From Arctopsyche grandis (Eukaryota; Arthropoda; Insecta; Trichoptera; Hydropsychidae): 64,000 bases of DNA. A program made the translations under genes and the position numbers. The notes beneath the pieces are model-generated. The model made no database searches and had not been told where the DNA came from. It saw only the letters and a list, made by a program, of their open reading frames with translations. Positions 1-17,844 of the stretch are shown here, piece by piece. Location: contig NC_135364.1 in the NCBI RefSeq assembly GCF_051622035.1, positions 25,412,501 through 25,476,500 on the forward strand. The letters are read 5' to 3'. The stretch's first letter is position 1; each line of letters opens with the position of its first letter.

Positions 1-1784
1 CTCTAGTCAAATTGCGGCCATTCGTAGCATAGACTATTTGCAAAATACTAACAAAAATATAAAAGTATTCTAGTTTATTCTTATATAGCTTTAAGGGGAT
101 TATTCGCTAAGTCCATGAAGATTTGGTGGAGCAAATTTTATCAAAAAAAATTATATATATTATATTATATTTACATATATACACAAGGGTCGGTCAGTTC
201 AAATTGAAGCTTTGATTTTGCATTGTAATGTTAATGTCGATCCACAAAATACTTTTGATGTATGACCAGGAATTTATTTAACACATACAGCCCGGCGCAT
301 GATTTCATACATTTGCCCATGTGGCGGCACTGACACGCGTGACGGCATTAAATCACTTTATATAATGAGTTGTCTCTAAATCTTTAGAATTTTATAGGAA
401 TTTCAAGTGGAACCGTAAAATTATAGTCTGCACACTACCGGTAATATACGCCGGGTTGAACCTGTTAAGTTATCATATCCAAGTCATTAGAAAAAACTAT
501 TTTGTCCTTTCAACGGGTAAATGAATACAACCAAATTCTTTTAAATTCAACAAGAAAGGTGCTAAATACCAACATCATAAAGTAAAATAATACCTCAAAT
601 ACTTTCACACATTTTATAACCTCAAAAGTTCTTTTTTTAAATAAAAATTGTAACTAAATTTATAGCATGCCTGTGTGTTCTTCAATATTTGATATTATCA
701 ATTATATGAACGTGTAGTTCAGTTTGTTTGTGTAAATATATAGATCAAAAGTTGTTTTTTTGATTCTATTTAGATAAAAGTACTGCCAATTGTGAGTCGT
801 ATTACAATTGCCGTTTTCAAAATTTATCTTTGTTACTTTTGAATCAAGGTTGCCTTTTAAACTGATGACTCTTGTGTATATGTGTACATACATTTTCATT
901 CATTGCATAATGATTATTATAAATTTAGTGCAATATTTATTTATTTACATTTAATTTAGATGAATAACTTGAATTGTTACCGTGAAGCTCTCTCACTATG
1001 AAGAGCCTAATTTTGTTTATTTATTATTAAAAAAATATTTTTTGATTAATTTTATTAATATATTTATATCGTTCTTAAACGGTTATATTTTCCTTTTTGT
1101 TATTAACACAATTGTATAAATTTATTTAGCATTCCAAGCTTATGTACTAACCAAATAATCAAATTTTATTCTGTTTTTTTTTTATATTAACATATTGACA
1201 GGATAAATTTTTTTTTATAATATTTAAACGAAAGTATAATTAGAATACAATATAATTAATTTATTTCTTATATTAAATTTAAATAAAACTTACTTTAAAT
1301 GTAAAACTTTCTCATTATGTACGGTAACCGAACTAGGTATGCCTAGTCTTAATTCGGCATTTCGAAAACATACAAAGTAATCTTATATGCTAGGCTAGGT
1401 CACTAATATTTCGAGGCCAAAGACAAAATAATCATATGTACGGAGGATAGTGGTGAAAAAAAAAAAACAGAAAAGCTCAGACGGCGTGACGAGGACGCGA
1501 GAGTAACGCTGCTTGATGCTGAAAGCAAACTGCTGGAAATGATTGTTTTGAAAATTAAAAATTGAAAATACCCCATTTGATGAAATCGCGCAGTGAAGTG
1601 ATTCTAGGATACAGGGTATGCTTTGCAATTATTTATGTGTAAATGTTTCTCATTCAACGGGTACGTGTACCCAGTCTCTATACGCTCCACGTTTAGATAT
1701 ACACATATATATATATTATTAAAATATAAATAAAATCATTGTTTGTGCATTATCATGATCGAGTGAAAGGTTTGCTAGAGTATA
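1..1784. other. AT-rich intergenic DNA, no gene seen
   Basis: The stretch has long A/T runs and only short ORFs without family resemblance or codon bias. I see no tRNA, no SINE head and no paired inverted termini. It could be intergenic DNA, intron or a long 3' UTR; nothing in the window decides. Confidence 0.5.
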
Positions 1785-2389
1785 CAAGGTGGGGCGGAAA
1801 CATTACACGATCAAAAACTTGAAAATTAACACTTAAATTGAAAATTGAACATTCACAAACTAACTTCAAAGCAAAATACATATGATTTCATCATACCACA
1901 GAGTCATTTTTATCACCCGGATGAGATCTACCGGGCAACTACTAAACCTAAACATGACAGATCATCATTTTTTTCAACGTAATCTCTAAACTTTTAAGGA
2001 ATTTTGAAGTTCTGGAATCAAACAGTTTCAAAAAATGGGACATAATTTGAAAATCATATGAAAAATGTTTCCAGAACTGATTGTATGTCGTTTAGAGATA
2101 TTGCCTGGCAATTTCCTGATATATAGGCGTACAATTTCTTACTTTAATTAAGGAAGAATTCAAGGATAACATCTTTTGCTAAGTAAACTTCGGTTCGCTT
2201 ATGGCGATGAAGTGGTTAAGTAACATTATCATTCGAAAATGACTTTGTGCAATGCCGGCCTTACATCCAATGGCGCCCTCGGGCAATTTCGCCTTTGGAG
2301 CTCTAATCTAAAATTTTGTCTGGCTTTTGGCTTCAATTGAGTGTTAATTTTGAAAATACTAACCGTGTGATTATTTCCGTCCCACACTG
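1785..2389. mobile_element. Tc1/mariner-like TIR element (non-coding)
   Basis: The left end CAAGGTGGGGCGGAAA and the inverted right end TTTCCGTCCCACACTG match over roughly 50 bp with scattered mismatches. Both ends abut TA, the target duplication of the Tc1/mariner superfamily. No transposase ORF is present, so it is a non-autonomous copy. A fragment of a hAT MITE lies inside its right half. Confidence 0.6.
2250..2338 (+). mobile_element. hAT MITE fragment (left end only)
   Basis: It starts CAATGCCGGCC and continues with the 'ccaatggcgccctcgggcaa' block seen in the complete copies at 16909, 21690 and 51497. The right terminus CCGGCACTG is absent, so this copy is truncated. Confidence 0.6.
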
Positions 2390-5300
2390 TAAATATAAAT
2401 GAAAATTATTCCACGTTCATCGAAGTTTATGTTATCACATTGCGTATACTTCGAATTATTATCTTCTAAACGGGCACAAATATCGTCACTTTAAATCGAT
2501 GACTGTATGTATGTATGTATGTATGTAATTAACAACAAATTTCACAAATAACCAAATATATATATATATATATATATAAAACGACATCTTCTTGTACAGA
2601 CAAAAAAATGAAAAAAAAAAACGCCTGCTGTAGTAGCGTCGCATCATGAAATCTCACATTTCGGGTAAATCACTTCATTTTTACGTGTGATTTGTTTTCG
2701 ACGATGCACAATTCCATCGGTTATATATCACACATGTCATTTACATGATTGCCTGAAACGTTATAGCCGCATCACTCTATTGGTGATGGGGACTCGTATC
2801 GGCGATGTCTTTTTTATTACTTTTCTTCATTCTAATCATCTTGTACCTATAGTACCTATTTTAGTAGAGCATGGCAGTAATGCCTTCAACCATGTAAACT
2901 CTTTTATCTAAAGATAGATATAACTCGAATTATTATTGCAGGAGAATGACGTAGACTATAATTAATGCATAAACATATAGAAAAATTAAAATAAAAAGCT
3001 TTCATAAATAAATTGAAATAAACGTTATGAGAAATATCATTGATGCTAATTTTATATGAATTATAAAAAAAAATACATCATAACAGACGATGTATATTAT
3101 TACAACTAGAAAAAAATACGGCACTCAAAACAGAAAACACTAAATACTAAAAAAAAAAAAAAAAAAACGTTTAATTTGCCAAAAATCTACTAACAACTTT
3201 TTATCACATTATTCGACGAGTTAGCGTAAATGAATACAAAAAAAAACATTAAAACATCACAATCCGATACTCTAGTAAAAAAATATAAACTTATCATTAA
3301 CAATTGAATATCCTGGAACCATACATTTAGAGCTTTTTATATATCTCTAGACAGATTTAATGTATTGACGATAAGCCAAAATTTATATCTAGTCATATTT
3401 ATTTTCATATTTAATTACATGTTTATAAATAAGAAATATTCATTTGGCACGAATCGTGGTTTTATAAAGCACAATTGTATTAAAAAAAAATAAAAAAAAA
3501 TACCCAAAGGGTTAAATTTATTTATTGCTTCTTTGAACTAATTTATAAATTTGTATTTATTTATTTATTTAAGGTTGTTAGGTTTAATTAAATACGAAAT
3601 ATTAGGAAAAATTAACATCGGCTGCTATCTTACAGAAGCCTGTCATCGGATTACAGTAGAGCCTTAGTTCATTTTATCCAAAAATAAATTTGCACAAAGA
3701 ATATTGTAACAATACATGGTTGAAAACAGACTGTATATAATATTCTTTTAAATATTTTTGGATAATCTATAGAATTAGTTTAATTTTTTCTTATTAAAAA
3801 TGCTAATCGTAAGAAACTCTTTAAATGTTTATAACTAATATATATATGTGATTAAACTCCTCACAACATTACATGTCATTAATTCACAACACGTTGTTAA
3901 ATGACATTTAATATCAACAAATAAAAATCTGTTAATTATCGTAATCATATAATGACGACATAAATGTATATTATTATAAACATTTTTTGTTGAATAGTTA
4001 ATAAGACGATAACACCCTAGAGCTTATGTATCTATATGAAAATATTTTATCTTTAAAATAAGAAATTTTTCACACGAAATGAACTGGTTTTTGTTTGAAT
4101 TGATTTGGATGCCAATTTAATTAAAAAAAAAAAACAAAAAACAAGTCCGATCATATTGTATGTATTCAATATTATTATTATTTTGCATTTATATATACAT
4201 ATCAACGTTGAATACATAATGTATATATGATTTAAAATGCTACAGTAGAAAATTATATGGGTTAATCGTTGCATTTTCTATGAATCAGTAAAAAAAAATC
4301 ACATTCTCGGTTATATGTAAGGAGAATATTGAATTGAAAAGTTTTCACTATGATTGTTAAACAAACATTGGACTGAATGGATAAAAAAATGTAGCCCATT
4401 GTATTGTATTGTATAATAAATATATATATTAGCCCACGTTATTATTCAGCACAATGATACATATAATTCAATAAAATTCATCATTTTCAATGAAACTAAC
4501 AAACCTTGTTTTAATTCCTAGTCGTCGACGAAGGCTCTACTGTATGTCAATCATTATGCCATAAATTTTGTTTACACAATTCTGCCTGTGCATTAGAAAA
4601 TGTTCCTGTTAATATTATATCACATTTACATTGTGGACGGGTCCAAAAGACTTTTCACGAGGGGATTAAATATATAACGAAAGTCACGACCGAAAAAAAA
4701 ACACCCCTCCCCAGGAAAACAGTGTATATCACGAAAAGCGTTGTCATTAAAGTTTGATCTATTTGTTTCATTGCATACCTGTCTATATTAAAACCTATTG
4801 AATCATGTTATGTAAAAAATATGCTATTTTAATTAATTCAATTTTATTAACGTTACATTATGAACCATTTTGTAAAATATCTTCAAAAAAAAATTCTAAA
4901 CTCATGACTTTTGCACTATTTTCATTATATTTGCATTGGTTTATACAATTTGTAGTTGCCGTTTGAATTATTATACTTATTGAAATGGACATAGTTTGTT
5001 ATTGAAATGTATGCATTCATAGTAGAGAGTGTAATTTTGTACACGAGGTCTAATATGTTGCATGCCCATATTTTTATTTTATTATATATTATTGACCTTG
5101 TGTAAATTTACTTACAAAACTTTTATTATTAAACAAACACTAATTTACGTTTAGCAAGCTAGAATTGTAATGAATGATAATAAATAATTTTAATTATAAA
5201 ACATATATTATTACAACACCCTGCTTACTATCTATCCACAGCTTCAACTCTAAACCGAATAAGATCATTGTGTAAGTATTTTTGTTTGAAGTATGCAAAA

Positions 5301-5420
5301 TTCTATCTGATTCAAAACTCAGTTGATCTAAAATTGATAGTTGCTATACCAAACTAAACAATACATTGTAGGAATATAGCACAACTTGTGCTATTACGAA
5401 TCAAAACCAGTGATCTCATC
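2390..5420. other. AT-rich DNA without recognisable gene
   Basis: Short simple repeats occur, including (GTAT)n near 2503-2526 and (TA)n near 2556-2577. Many poly-A and poly-T runs are present. No ORF has a recognisable domain. The low complexity and absence of clear transposon ends would suit a long 3' UTR or intergenic DNA, but no adjoining coding exon is visible. Confidence 0.45.
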
Positions 5421-5536
5421 ATCGATCCTGTACAAACATACATAACTCAAGGGCAACGTCCCCTTCGACCATTCCAGAAGAAAGAGTTCATCGCTCGATC
5501 GTAAAACGAACGAAACCCAACAGTGATGTCATCAGG

Positions 5537-5909
5537 AAACTGTAACACGTGTCCTTAAAAGTCGTTTACACGTGGCACACGGCCGCATTCTTAAACGAAC
5601 AAAGTCCTGGCGCTGACCCCACAGCTATAAGACACGCGCCCCGAAAACAGGTCAACACGTGTCCTGAAAACGAAGACAAAGCATCTGCACACGGCACGCT
5701 TCAAGCCAGAACGTATATAAAGCGACGCACCAGCTCCCAACACCAGAGTGAACCTCTGGAGTTCAACCAGCTCACTTCTCCGAAGCTCAACCTCTTCGTA
5801 CATACAATAACCATTGTAACAATTGAACAAAAATAAACGATCCTCTTCCAAACTCAACTGAGTTTCCATAGGCCGGGAAACGGTCGAAACCTTTAACCCG
5901 CCCTATAAC
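5537..5909 (+). repeat. Candidate solo LTR or LTR-like module
   Basis: The segment runs from TGTAACACGTGTCC to CCCGCCCTATAACA, so it has TG..CA borders. It holds a TATA box (gtatataaag, near 5715), then a GC-richer leader, then AATAAA near 5831. That is the promoter and polyadenylation order of an LTR. It has an internal duplication of AACACGTGTCCT. No flanking target duplication was found, so the borders are uncertain, and the small ORFs on both strands are probably not genes. Confidence 0.35.
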
Positions 5910-6055
5910 ATTATGGGAACTAGTCTTATTGTGAAGGTCTTCTTCACCACCAGTCCGCCATGTATTGTAGACAGATTCGTCTGTGTTCGGTATTAATACA
6001 ACTATATGTTTAATATGGTATTTATTTGGTAGTAACGCGTATACACAAGTATGGT

Positions 6056-6646
6056 TAATTGTTGGTAAAAGTATGTCGTTCAGCGGTCTCTGGATATGGT
6101 AGAGTGTCGCTGGCTCGGCATTCAGCTATGTTCAGAAGGTCTCTGGATGCGGCAGTGTGTTGCTGGCTCGTCCGGCTGGTTGATCTTCCAAGTCCGCGTA
6201 GTGTAGTGGTGGCTGGTCAGGAGCTGTATGTCGACGCTTGCTGCTGTGGGTCGACTGGCGTTGTTTGGGTTGTACCTCCTTTTATAGTGTTTCTGGAATC
6301 GCCTGACCGATGGTGGTGGTTTGTTGATGCGTAAGAAAGGAATGCACTGTTGTCGAGGCGTAGAATTTTCTGGAACGCTTGATGGAAGTGGTTATTGATG
6401 CGTGCGAGCATTTAGTTGTTGATGCGTACAAGAGGAATGCACTTTTGTCGAGGCGTAGTATTTTCTGGAATGCTTGATGGAAGTGGTTGTACGAGCATTT
6501 AGTTATTGATGCGTACAAGGGGAATTTGCTTTCGTCGAGGCGTAGTATTTTCTGGAATGCTTGGCGCTGTTCCGCTCGATGTATTTTGTTGTTGCGGAAT
6601 ATTCTCGAAGGTTTCGATGACGATGACGACGACGAGATTCCTACAA
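6056..6646. repeat. Dispersed repeat with internal tandem units
   Basis: This block recurs at 17845-18500. It starts at AAAAGTATGTCGTTCAGCGG and ends near GAGATTCCTACAAC. The segment 6340-6560 holds about three copies of a unit of roughly 95 bp carrying GTCGAGGCGTAG and TTTTCTGGAA. On the minus strand it would begin TGTAGGAATC, so it may belong to an LTR, but no TSD is visible. The ORFs across it on both strands reflect the repeat units and not a gene. Confidence 0.55.
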
Positions 6647-7454
6647 CATATTTAAATATAACTAATTTTGACTTGCACTAACTATAAAAAAAATTATTAA
6701 AAATACTTTATAAAAATTAATGTTTATTTATTGGCGACACACATCTACATTTTCGGATTTAAAATCATCAAATTTGGTATAGTACATTATGTTACTTTAA
6801 CTCGGGAAATCCCAATTTTTTTGATCCATTCCATTTTCACCATTGTTCAGAAATAGCCCCCCCCCCCCCCTTCTCTTTTTCCCCATCCATTAATTTCCCA
6901 ACCAATTTCCACCCTTTTGATAGCACAGGGTTTAGTCAAAGCTTTCCTAATTATATGTTGTTTTTCTACTTTTCTTTCTCTGGTGCTACAACATTTTTTA
7001 AAAGTATTGCGTAGGGGTGGGTGGAGGATCCAAGTAAAAGGCCAAAGTCGTGTCACAGCATTTATTGATGATTAAGGAGATACACGCACTGGCAGTGCTC
7101 CGTCCAGAATGTCTTGATATTGCCTAAGTACCTCCTTATAAAGGAAAGGTCTCTCAGGGCATCTTCGACGTCCGGTTACTTCCTTATTGTTTAAGCATGT
7201 ACCCGGATATGTATTCCCACGACACTCAGTCCCACGCTATTGGTCACTTCTGAGAACTCCACGGGAATGCAACCGAGTGCCGCTACTACGCCAATTCGGT
7301 GGCCATTGTTTAGCCTACTTACACTTAGTCTGCAGATAATCCTCGAAACCAATTATAACGGTCGCACAGTATCAAGTATCAAAGCACGGTATCAAGGATG
7401 CGGCTCGGCCTAATCCAATTGCACTTAACCGGCGGCTCTTTTTAGTATACGCTA

Positions 7455-7614
7455 TGGAGGATGAACGAATGAGACGACTGGCATGTTAATGCACGTGTTT
7501 ATTATATGACAGCTGAAGACAGAGTGAGTAGTAGCTCTCCGAACCCAGCCGAGTTGGTTCCCACTCGCAGGAAGGCAACCAAACTCGACCATGTCGTATA
7601 AGCGAGCCGCCACA
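7455..7614 (-). repeat. 3' LTR of the TRIM-like element
   Basis: On the minus strand it begins TGTGGCGGCTCGC and ends TCCTCCA. It is the downstream copy because the polypurine tract lies immediately before it. Confidence 0.75.
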
Positions 7615-8384
7615 TCACTCCCCCCCCAGCATCAGCGATACCAAAATTACAAAGAAACAAATTTTACAATAGAAAAAAAATTATTGTTACACAAAGAGAA
7701 AAAATTATTACGTGGGGAGAAAAAAAATTGTTGACGTGGGTCATCCGCTGTGTACATAGGTGTACCGCCCTGAATGGTCGGTAGATTCGAGGGCGGTGAC
7801 GTCGCGAGCAGGACAGTGGCTGGTCCGATGGTCGCGCCGATGCGATGCGATGCTGCGGCGGCGCCGCTCTTCCGAGGCTGATGTCGGTTGGTGGGGCGGC
7901 GGGGGCGGCAGGGGCATCGATGTGGTTGATGATACTCCGAGCTGGACTGTGAGTCGTTGTGGCTCGTGGAGGTGTTGTAGCGCTACCGCCCGTCTCGGCG
8001 TGACGACGCTCGTGGGGACGGACGGGGCCTTGATGATGATGATGATGATGGTGCTGAGGTGGTGTATGTCTTGTGGTGCTGGATGACCGTTCTATGTGTA
8101 GTGGATCGCGCATGACTCCACATCCAGCTGTCAAGATCGTCGTCTCATTCGCTCCCCCATTTTTTTATAGCACCTTTCGTCGACGTTGTTGCTGGACTCC
8201 AGTCGATAGGTAGATAGGTAGGTAGCCGTGTCTGCTCGTTTATTGTCACCCGCGGGCCGCGACGCGTGTTGATGGCGATGGGGGCGCGGCGGGTAGCTTC
8301 TCCCGCCTGGCTCGGCGAGGCAGGGATGAGCGGCATGTTGAAATTGATCGAGGCTGCGTGGCTCGATGTCGGGGGTCACCAGTA

Positions 8385-8544
8385 TAGAGGATGAACGAAT
8401 GAGACGACTGGCATGTTAATGCACGTGTTTATTATATGACAGCTGAAGACAGAGTGAGTAGTAGCTCTCCGAACCCAGCCGAGTTGGTTCCCACTCGCAG
8501 GAAGGCAACCAAACTCGACCATGTCGTATAAGCGAGCCGCCACA
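8385..8544 (-). repeat. 5' LTR of the TRIM-like element
   Basis: It is nearly identical to 7455-7614, with one terminal difference (TCCTCTA instead of TCCTCCA). The primer-binding-site-like TGGTGACCCC follows three bases further in. The high similarity of the two LTRs suggests a fairly recent insertion. Confidence 0.75.
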
Positions 8545-9042
8545 ACGCTACAAAAGCATTCTCATGACGTTCAAAAAAAGTTTTTCTCCTTGTCCTTGTG
8601 TTGTGGAAGAATATTCTGTAAATGTTGCTTCAACTTTACTAGTTTCATAGAATCATTTGGCAAAAATTTGATACAAACAACACATTGAGGCATATATTCT
8701 CCATTGGCTCATGCTACACAGTCAATACGGATCGTGATTTTAGTATCGTCGATTTCAAAACAGCTCGGATTCACTACTGGTTATCACGATACTAACCTTT
8801 AACACTATCAAAACGGATCTTGATATGCGTGAAACTGTTAATAATATTGAGAGTGTAGCAAGGTCCATTGGGACCTTCGACACAGTCAATATCACTAACA
8901 GTATCACCCGTATCCAGCTCCCGCATCCCCAGGAGCTGGATACGGCTAAACTGTTAGTAATATTGACCGTGTCGAAGGCCCCATTGATGATGTGTTGCGA
9001 CTTTTGGCCCAAACACATAAATAATCGCGCCATGCATTCTAC

Positions 9043-9743
9043 TGTTACGTACACCGCCGAGTAAGGGCGGTTTCAGACTAGCGTTTTTTTCTGCGCGTAT
9101 ACGGTCGTTTCGGCATACGCGCTTACACGCACGCTACTTTTCGCGCTTCAAAAAACCGGACGCACGTACACGGGCTTATTCCGGCGTTTTCGCTAAAACC
9201 GGTAGTGTTGATTTAGCATCAACATGGATAATACGAGCTTATAAGCGCGTCTACGCTCGTACGAGTTGCGCGTATGGAAAACGACGCGCCTATACGCGCC
9301 TACATGCACTTCAAAAAACGAGATTATACGCGCGTATAAAACGCTAGTCTGAAACCGCCCTAAGTGCAATCGGATTAGGCCGAGTAGCATCCCAGAGACT
9401 GTGTGACCGTTATAATTGGTTTCAAGGATTATCTCTAGACTAAGTGCATTTAAGCTAAACAATGGCCACCGAGTTGGCCGCTATTGGTCCCTTCTCAGAA
9501 GTGACCGATACCGTGGGACTGATTGTTGTGGGAATACATATCCGGGTACATGCCTAAACAATAGGGAAGTAACCGGACGTCGAAGATGCCCTGAGCGACC
9601 GATCTGTTATAAGGCGGTACTTAAGCGATATCAAGACATTCTGGACGGAGCACTGCCAGTGCATGTATCTCCTTAATCACCAATAAATGCTGTGAAACGA
9701 CTTTGGCCTTTTACTTGGATCCGCCACCCACCCCTACGTATCA
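9043..9743 (+). mobile_element. Solo LTR, interrupted by a Harbinger MITE
   Basis: It starts TGTTACGTACACCGCCGAG and ends CACCCCTACGTATCA. It aligns with 48835-49225 and, inverted, with 7008-7454. The flanks CTAC and TTAC differ by one base, so the duplication is decayed. An AATAAA lies near the end (cacCAATAAATGC, about 9682). The ORFs in this interval are non-coding by this reading. Confidence 0.65.
9065..9360. mobile_element. PIF/Harbinger-type MITE
   Basis: It has terminal inverted repeats GGGCGGTTTCAGACTAGCG and CGCTAGTCTGAAACCGCCC, which are perfect over 19 bp. They are flanked by TAA on both sides, the 3-bp TWA target duplication of PIF/Harbinger elements. The interior is GC-richer than its surroundings and rich in CGCG steps, with further internal complementarity. 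No ORF is supported. Confidence 0.8.
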
Positions 9744-9770
9744 TTACCAATATTTTACTTTATTTAATGT

Positions 9771-10225
9771 GTTCATCATTAAAAATCATTTACCATCCAC
9801 TACTGGATGAAAGACTCTCCAACACGCTTCTTTATTTTGCGCAACTCTCATCTACATATCTCACCCCATACATTTTCCTAATTTCGTCTGTCCATCTTCC
9901 TTTCCGGTGACCCTTACGGTATAAACTCCGAGTTGATGAAGACTCGAAAAATGAACTCGTATCAAAGCACTAAGATTAAGAGTGGGGGTAGACGGTTTCG
10001 TCAGCTCTTCCCATGAATCTCATACATGCGTACTTTGTCCCGTAAAACTTATACCCCCACTCCTACGTACTTGTCCCGTAAAACGTCTACCCCCAATTCT
10101 AATCTTAATGCTTTGTTACAAGTTAATTTTTGGAGTCTTCATCAAATCAGAGTTTGAGCCGTAAGGTGGGCCCCTTTCTTTAATCCTTTTACATTCTCTC
10201 GGGTACCATTCTAGCACTCGAAACG
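9771..10225 (-). mobile_element. RTE LINE 3'-end fragment, interrupted
   Basis: Segments 9771-9911 and 10167-10225 match, with decay, the 3' end of the full-length RTE element at 36768-40445 (for example CCATCCACTACTGGATGAA and CTCTCGGGTACCATTC). A foldback MITE separates them. The fragment lies just downstream of the PARG 3' end. Confidence 0.65.
9912..10166. mobile_element. Foldback MITE
   Basis: It has long imperfect inverted arms, starting CCTTACGGTATAAACTC and ending GAGTTTGAGCCGTAAGG. An inner pair is GGGGGTAGACG and CGTCTACCCCC. The arms cover most of the element. I could not fix the target duplication, so the superfamily is open. Confidence 0.6.
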
Positions 10226-10351
10226 CCCCTATCTTTAAAGATTTTCCGAAATCATAATAAAAGCAATGGGTTAAAAATAAGTTCAACATACTGTTAGCAT
10301 AAAGCTATAATGAACTAATTATATAATTAATATAAGACAAGAAAGTTGGGT

Positions 10352-10357
10352 TTTATT
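10352..10357 (-). terminator. Polyadenylation signal of PARG
   Basis: TTTATT on the plus strand is AATAAA on the minus strand, about 115 bases past the PARG stop codon. It is a reasonable 3'-end signal, although other A/T-rich hexamers lie nearby. Confidence 0.4.
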
Positions 10358-10472
10358 ACATACAAAATATACAGATGTGTAAATAAAGTATACATATTTT
10401 AATAAGAAAAAACAAATGGCATTTTTCAAATCTTTTTTAATAATAAAAAAGTAAATATTTAATACAGAAAAT

Positions 10473-16479
<6,007 letters not shown>

Positions 16480-16908
16480 TTTAGTACATTAGCTGAAATA
16501 TGCGATGTAAAATTACAGTTGATTTTTTCTCATTTATAACTTTTGGCGATAAAATTCTAGTAAAAATTTCTAACCTATAATGAATTGCCCGAAAAGTAAT
16601 AGTTTATAAATTAATTAAAATTTGAACTCAAATATAAAACAAATGAATGACGAGAAACGTCATGTTCGCACCGCGGACCATTTTGACGTTTGTGGCCGTA
16701 ATAGTATGGAACACAGGCATGAATTAATAGCCTCTTTTTTTTATAAAGGTGGACAAAAGAAGGTCCGGTGATTACTAGTCAGATGTGAACCGATCACAGG
16801 AAAACCAGTTGCTCTAGATCGGTCACACGTGATCACCCGTCACACTAAAACTGGTCACACCCTAAAATCGGTCAACCAGTTTTTTCGTGGCCGATTTTGG
16901 GGTGTGAC

Positions 16909-17372
16909 CAGTGCCAGCCTTACACTCAATGGCGCCTTCGGGCAATTTTTTCTTAACACCCTTAGAAAAAAAATTTTGCCTTTGGGGCTCTAATCTAAAA
17001 TTTTGTTTGTAAGCCAGCTTTAAAGGTCAAGGAATTTGACCCTTAAAGCCCTCAACATGAGGCCACCCCCCCCCCCCCAACGAATACCGTCTAAGAGACC
17101 CTTTCGTCGGAGAACGAGACGGTTGTTCATGAATATCGCACAAGAACAACCGCACATCACTGTTCTAATCAAAAAACCACACTGTACACAACCAAGTACA
17201 AAATAAACAACAACGCGTGAACACATAAAGCGCGCATGCGTTAAAAATTTTGTTTGGCTTTTGGCACTCTAATTTTAAAATTTAAAGCGCCTTTGACGCA
17301 TTGAGCGGCGCCCTAACTTATTTGGCGCCCTCGGGCGCCGCCCGACCCGGCCCTCTCCTAAAACCGGCACTG
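16909..17372 (+). mobile_element. hAT element, long version of the MITE family
   Basis: The ends are CAGTGCCAGCC and CCGGCACTG with an exact 8-bp duplication GGTGTGAC (16901-16908 and 17373-17380). It carries about 240 extra bases between two copies of AAAATTTTGTTT (near 17000 and 17250) that the 188-212 bp family members lack. Those bases include a poly-C run and a CpG-rich piece. No transposase is seen. Confidence 0.85.
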
Positions 17373-17575
17373 GGTGTGACCAGTTTTGGGGTGTGACCAG
17401 TTTTCCCGTGACCAGTTTTAGTGTGACGGGTGATCACGTGTGACTGATCTAGAGCAGTGCTACTCAAACTATGGTCCGCGGCCCAGTACTGGTCCGTGTA
17501 CCTTGGAGTCGCCAGTCCGTGCTCAAAGAAGTAAATAAAAAATTAAAACAATAGCTTATTATAACGTATATATTA

Positions 17576-17735
17576 ATGAATTTGGAAGATAAACTTATTG
17601 ATCTGACTACAAATGAAGGATTAAAAAAGTGTTTTGAAACCACAACTTCACTTGCGTCCTTTTAGATCAAATTGAAAGCAAAATTCTTCCCAGATATATA
17701 AAAATATGCACTGAAACTCTTTTACCTTGTAGGCG
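17576..17735 (+). pseudogene. hAT transposase C-terminal remnant
   Basis: The reading NLEDKLIDLTTNEGLKKCF followed, after a frame change, by DQIESKILPRYIKICTETLL resembles the dimerisation region of ZBED5-like hAT transposases. In that family it precedes the LLPFPTTYLCE motif. The reading frame is broken by a stop and the rest is missing. Assignment rests on motif memory. Confidence 0.5.
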
Positions 17736-17844
17736 GGGTACTGTGTGTTGACCGTATCCCAGCCTAACGAAACACTGTTGTGCTTGTTTTTATTGTTGCT
17801 AAGTTTTATTGTTTGCCTATGGTTGTACAAAGGTATTATATTTG

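Larger units (their letters stand above)
7455..8544 (-). mobile_element. Miniature LTR retroelement (TRIM-like)
   Basis: Two nearly identical 160-bp direct repeats (7455-7614 and 8385-8544) flank a 770-bp interior, on the minus strand. Next to the downstream repeat is a polypurine tract (GGGGGGGGAGTGA on the minus strand, 7615-7627). Just inside the upstream repeat is a primer-binding-site-like TGGTGACCCC (about 8372-8381). The flanks carry ACGCTA on both sides. The interior has a 156-residue ORF with a poly-His run but no recognisable gag or pol motif, so it is probably non-autonomous. It sits inside an older solo LTR. Confidence 0.75.
7008..8552 (-). mobile_element. Solo LTR of a Gypsy/Pao-type family, split by insertion
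   Basis: The minus strand aligns with the LTRs at 9043, 40907 and 48835. It runs from TGTAGCGT (8552) to CCACCCCTACGCA (7008). A miniature LTR retroelement (7455-8544) was inserted near its 5' end and duplicated ACGCTA. No internal coding region accompanies it, which fits a solo LTR left by recombination. The superfamily is an inference from the 4-bp TSDs of sister copies. Confidence 0.6.

Noticed and set aside
7664-8134. 156-residue ORF with a poly-His run, as a gene
   Set aside because: It lies inside the TRIM-like element, has an overlapping ORF on the other strand, and shows no protein motif. The composition follows GC-rich simple sequence.
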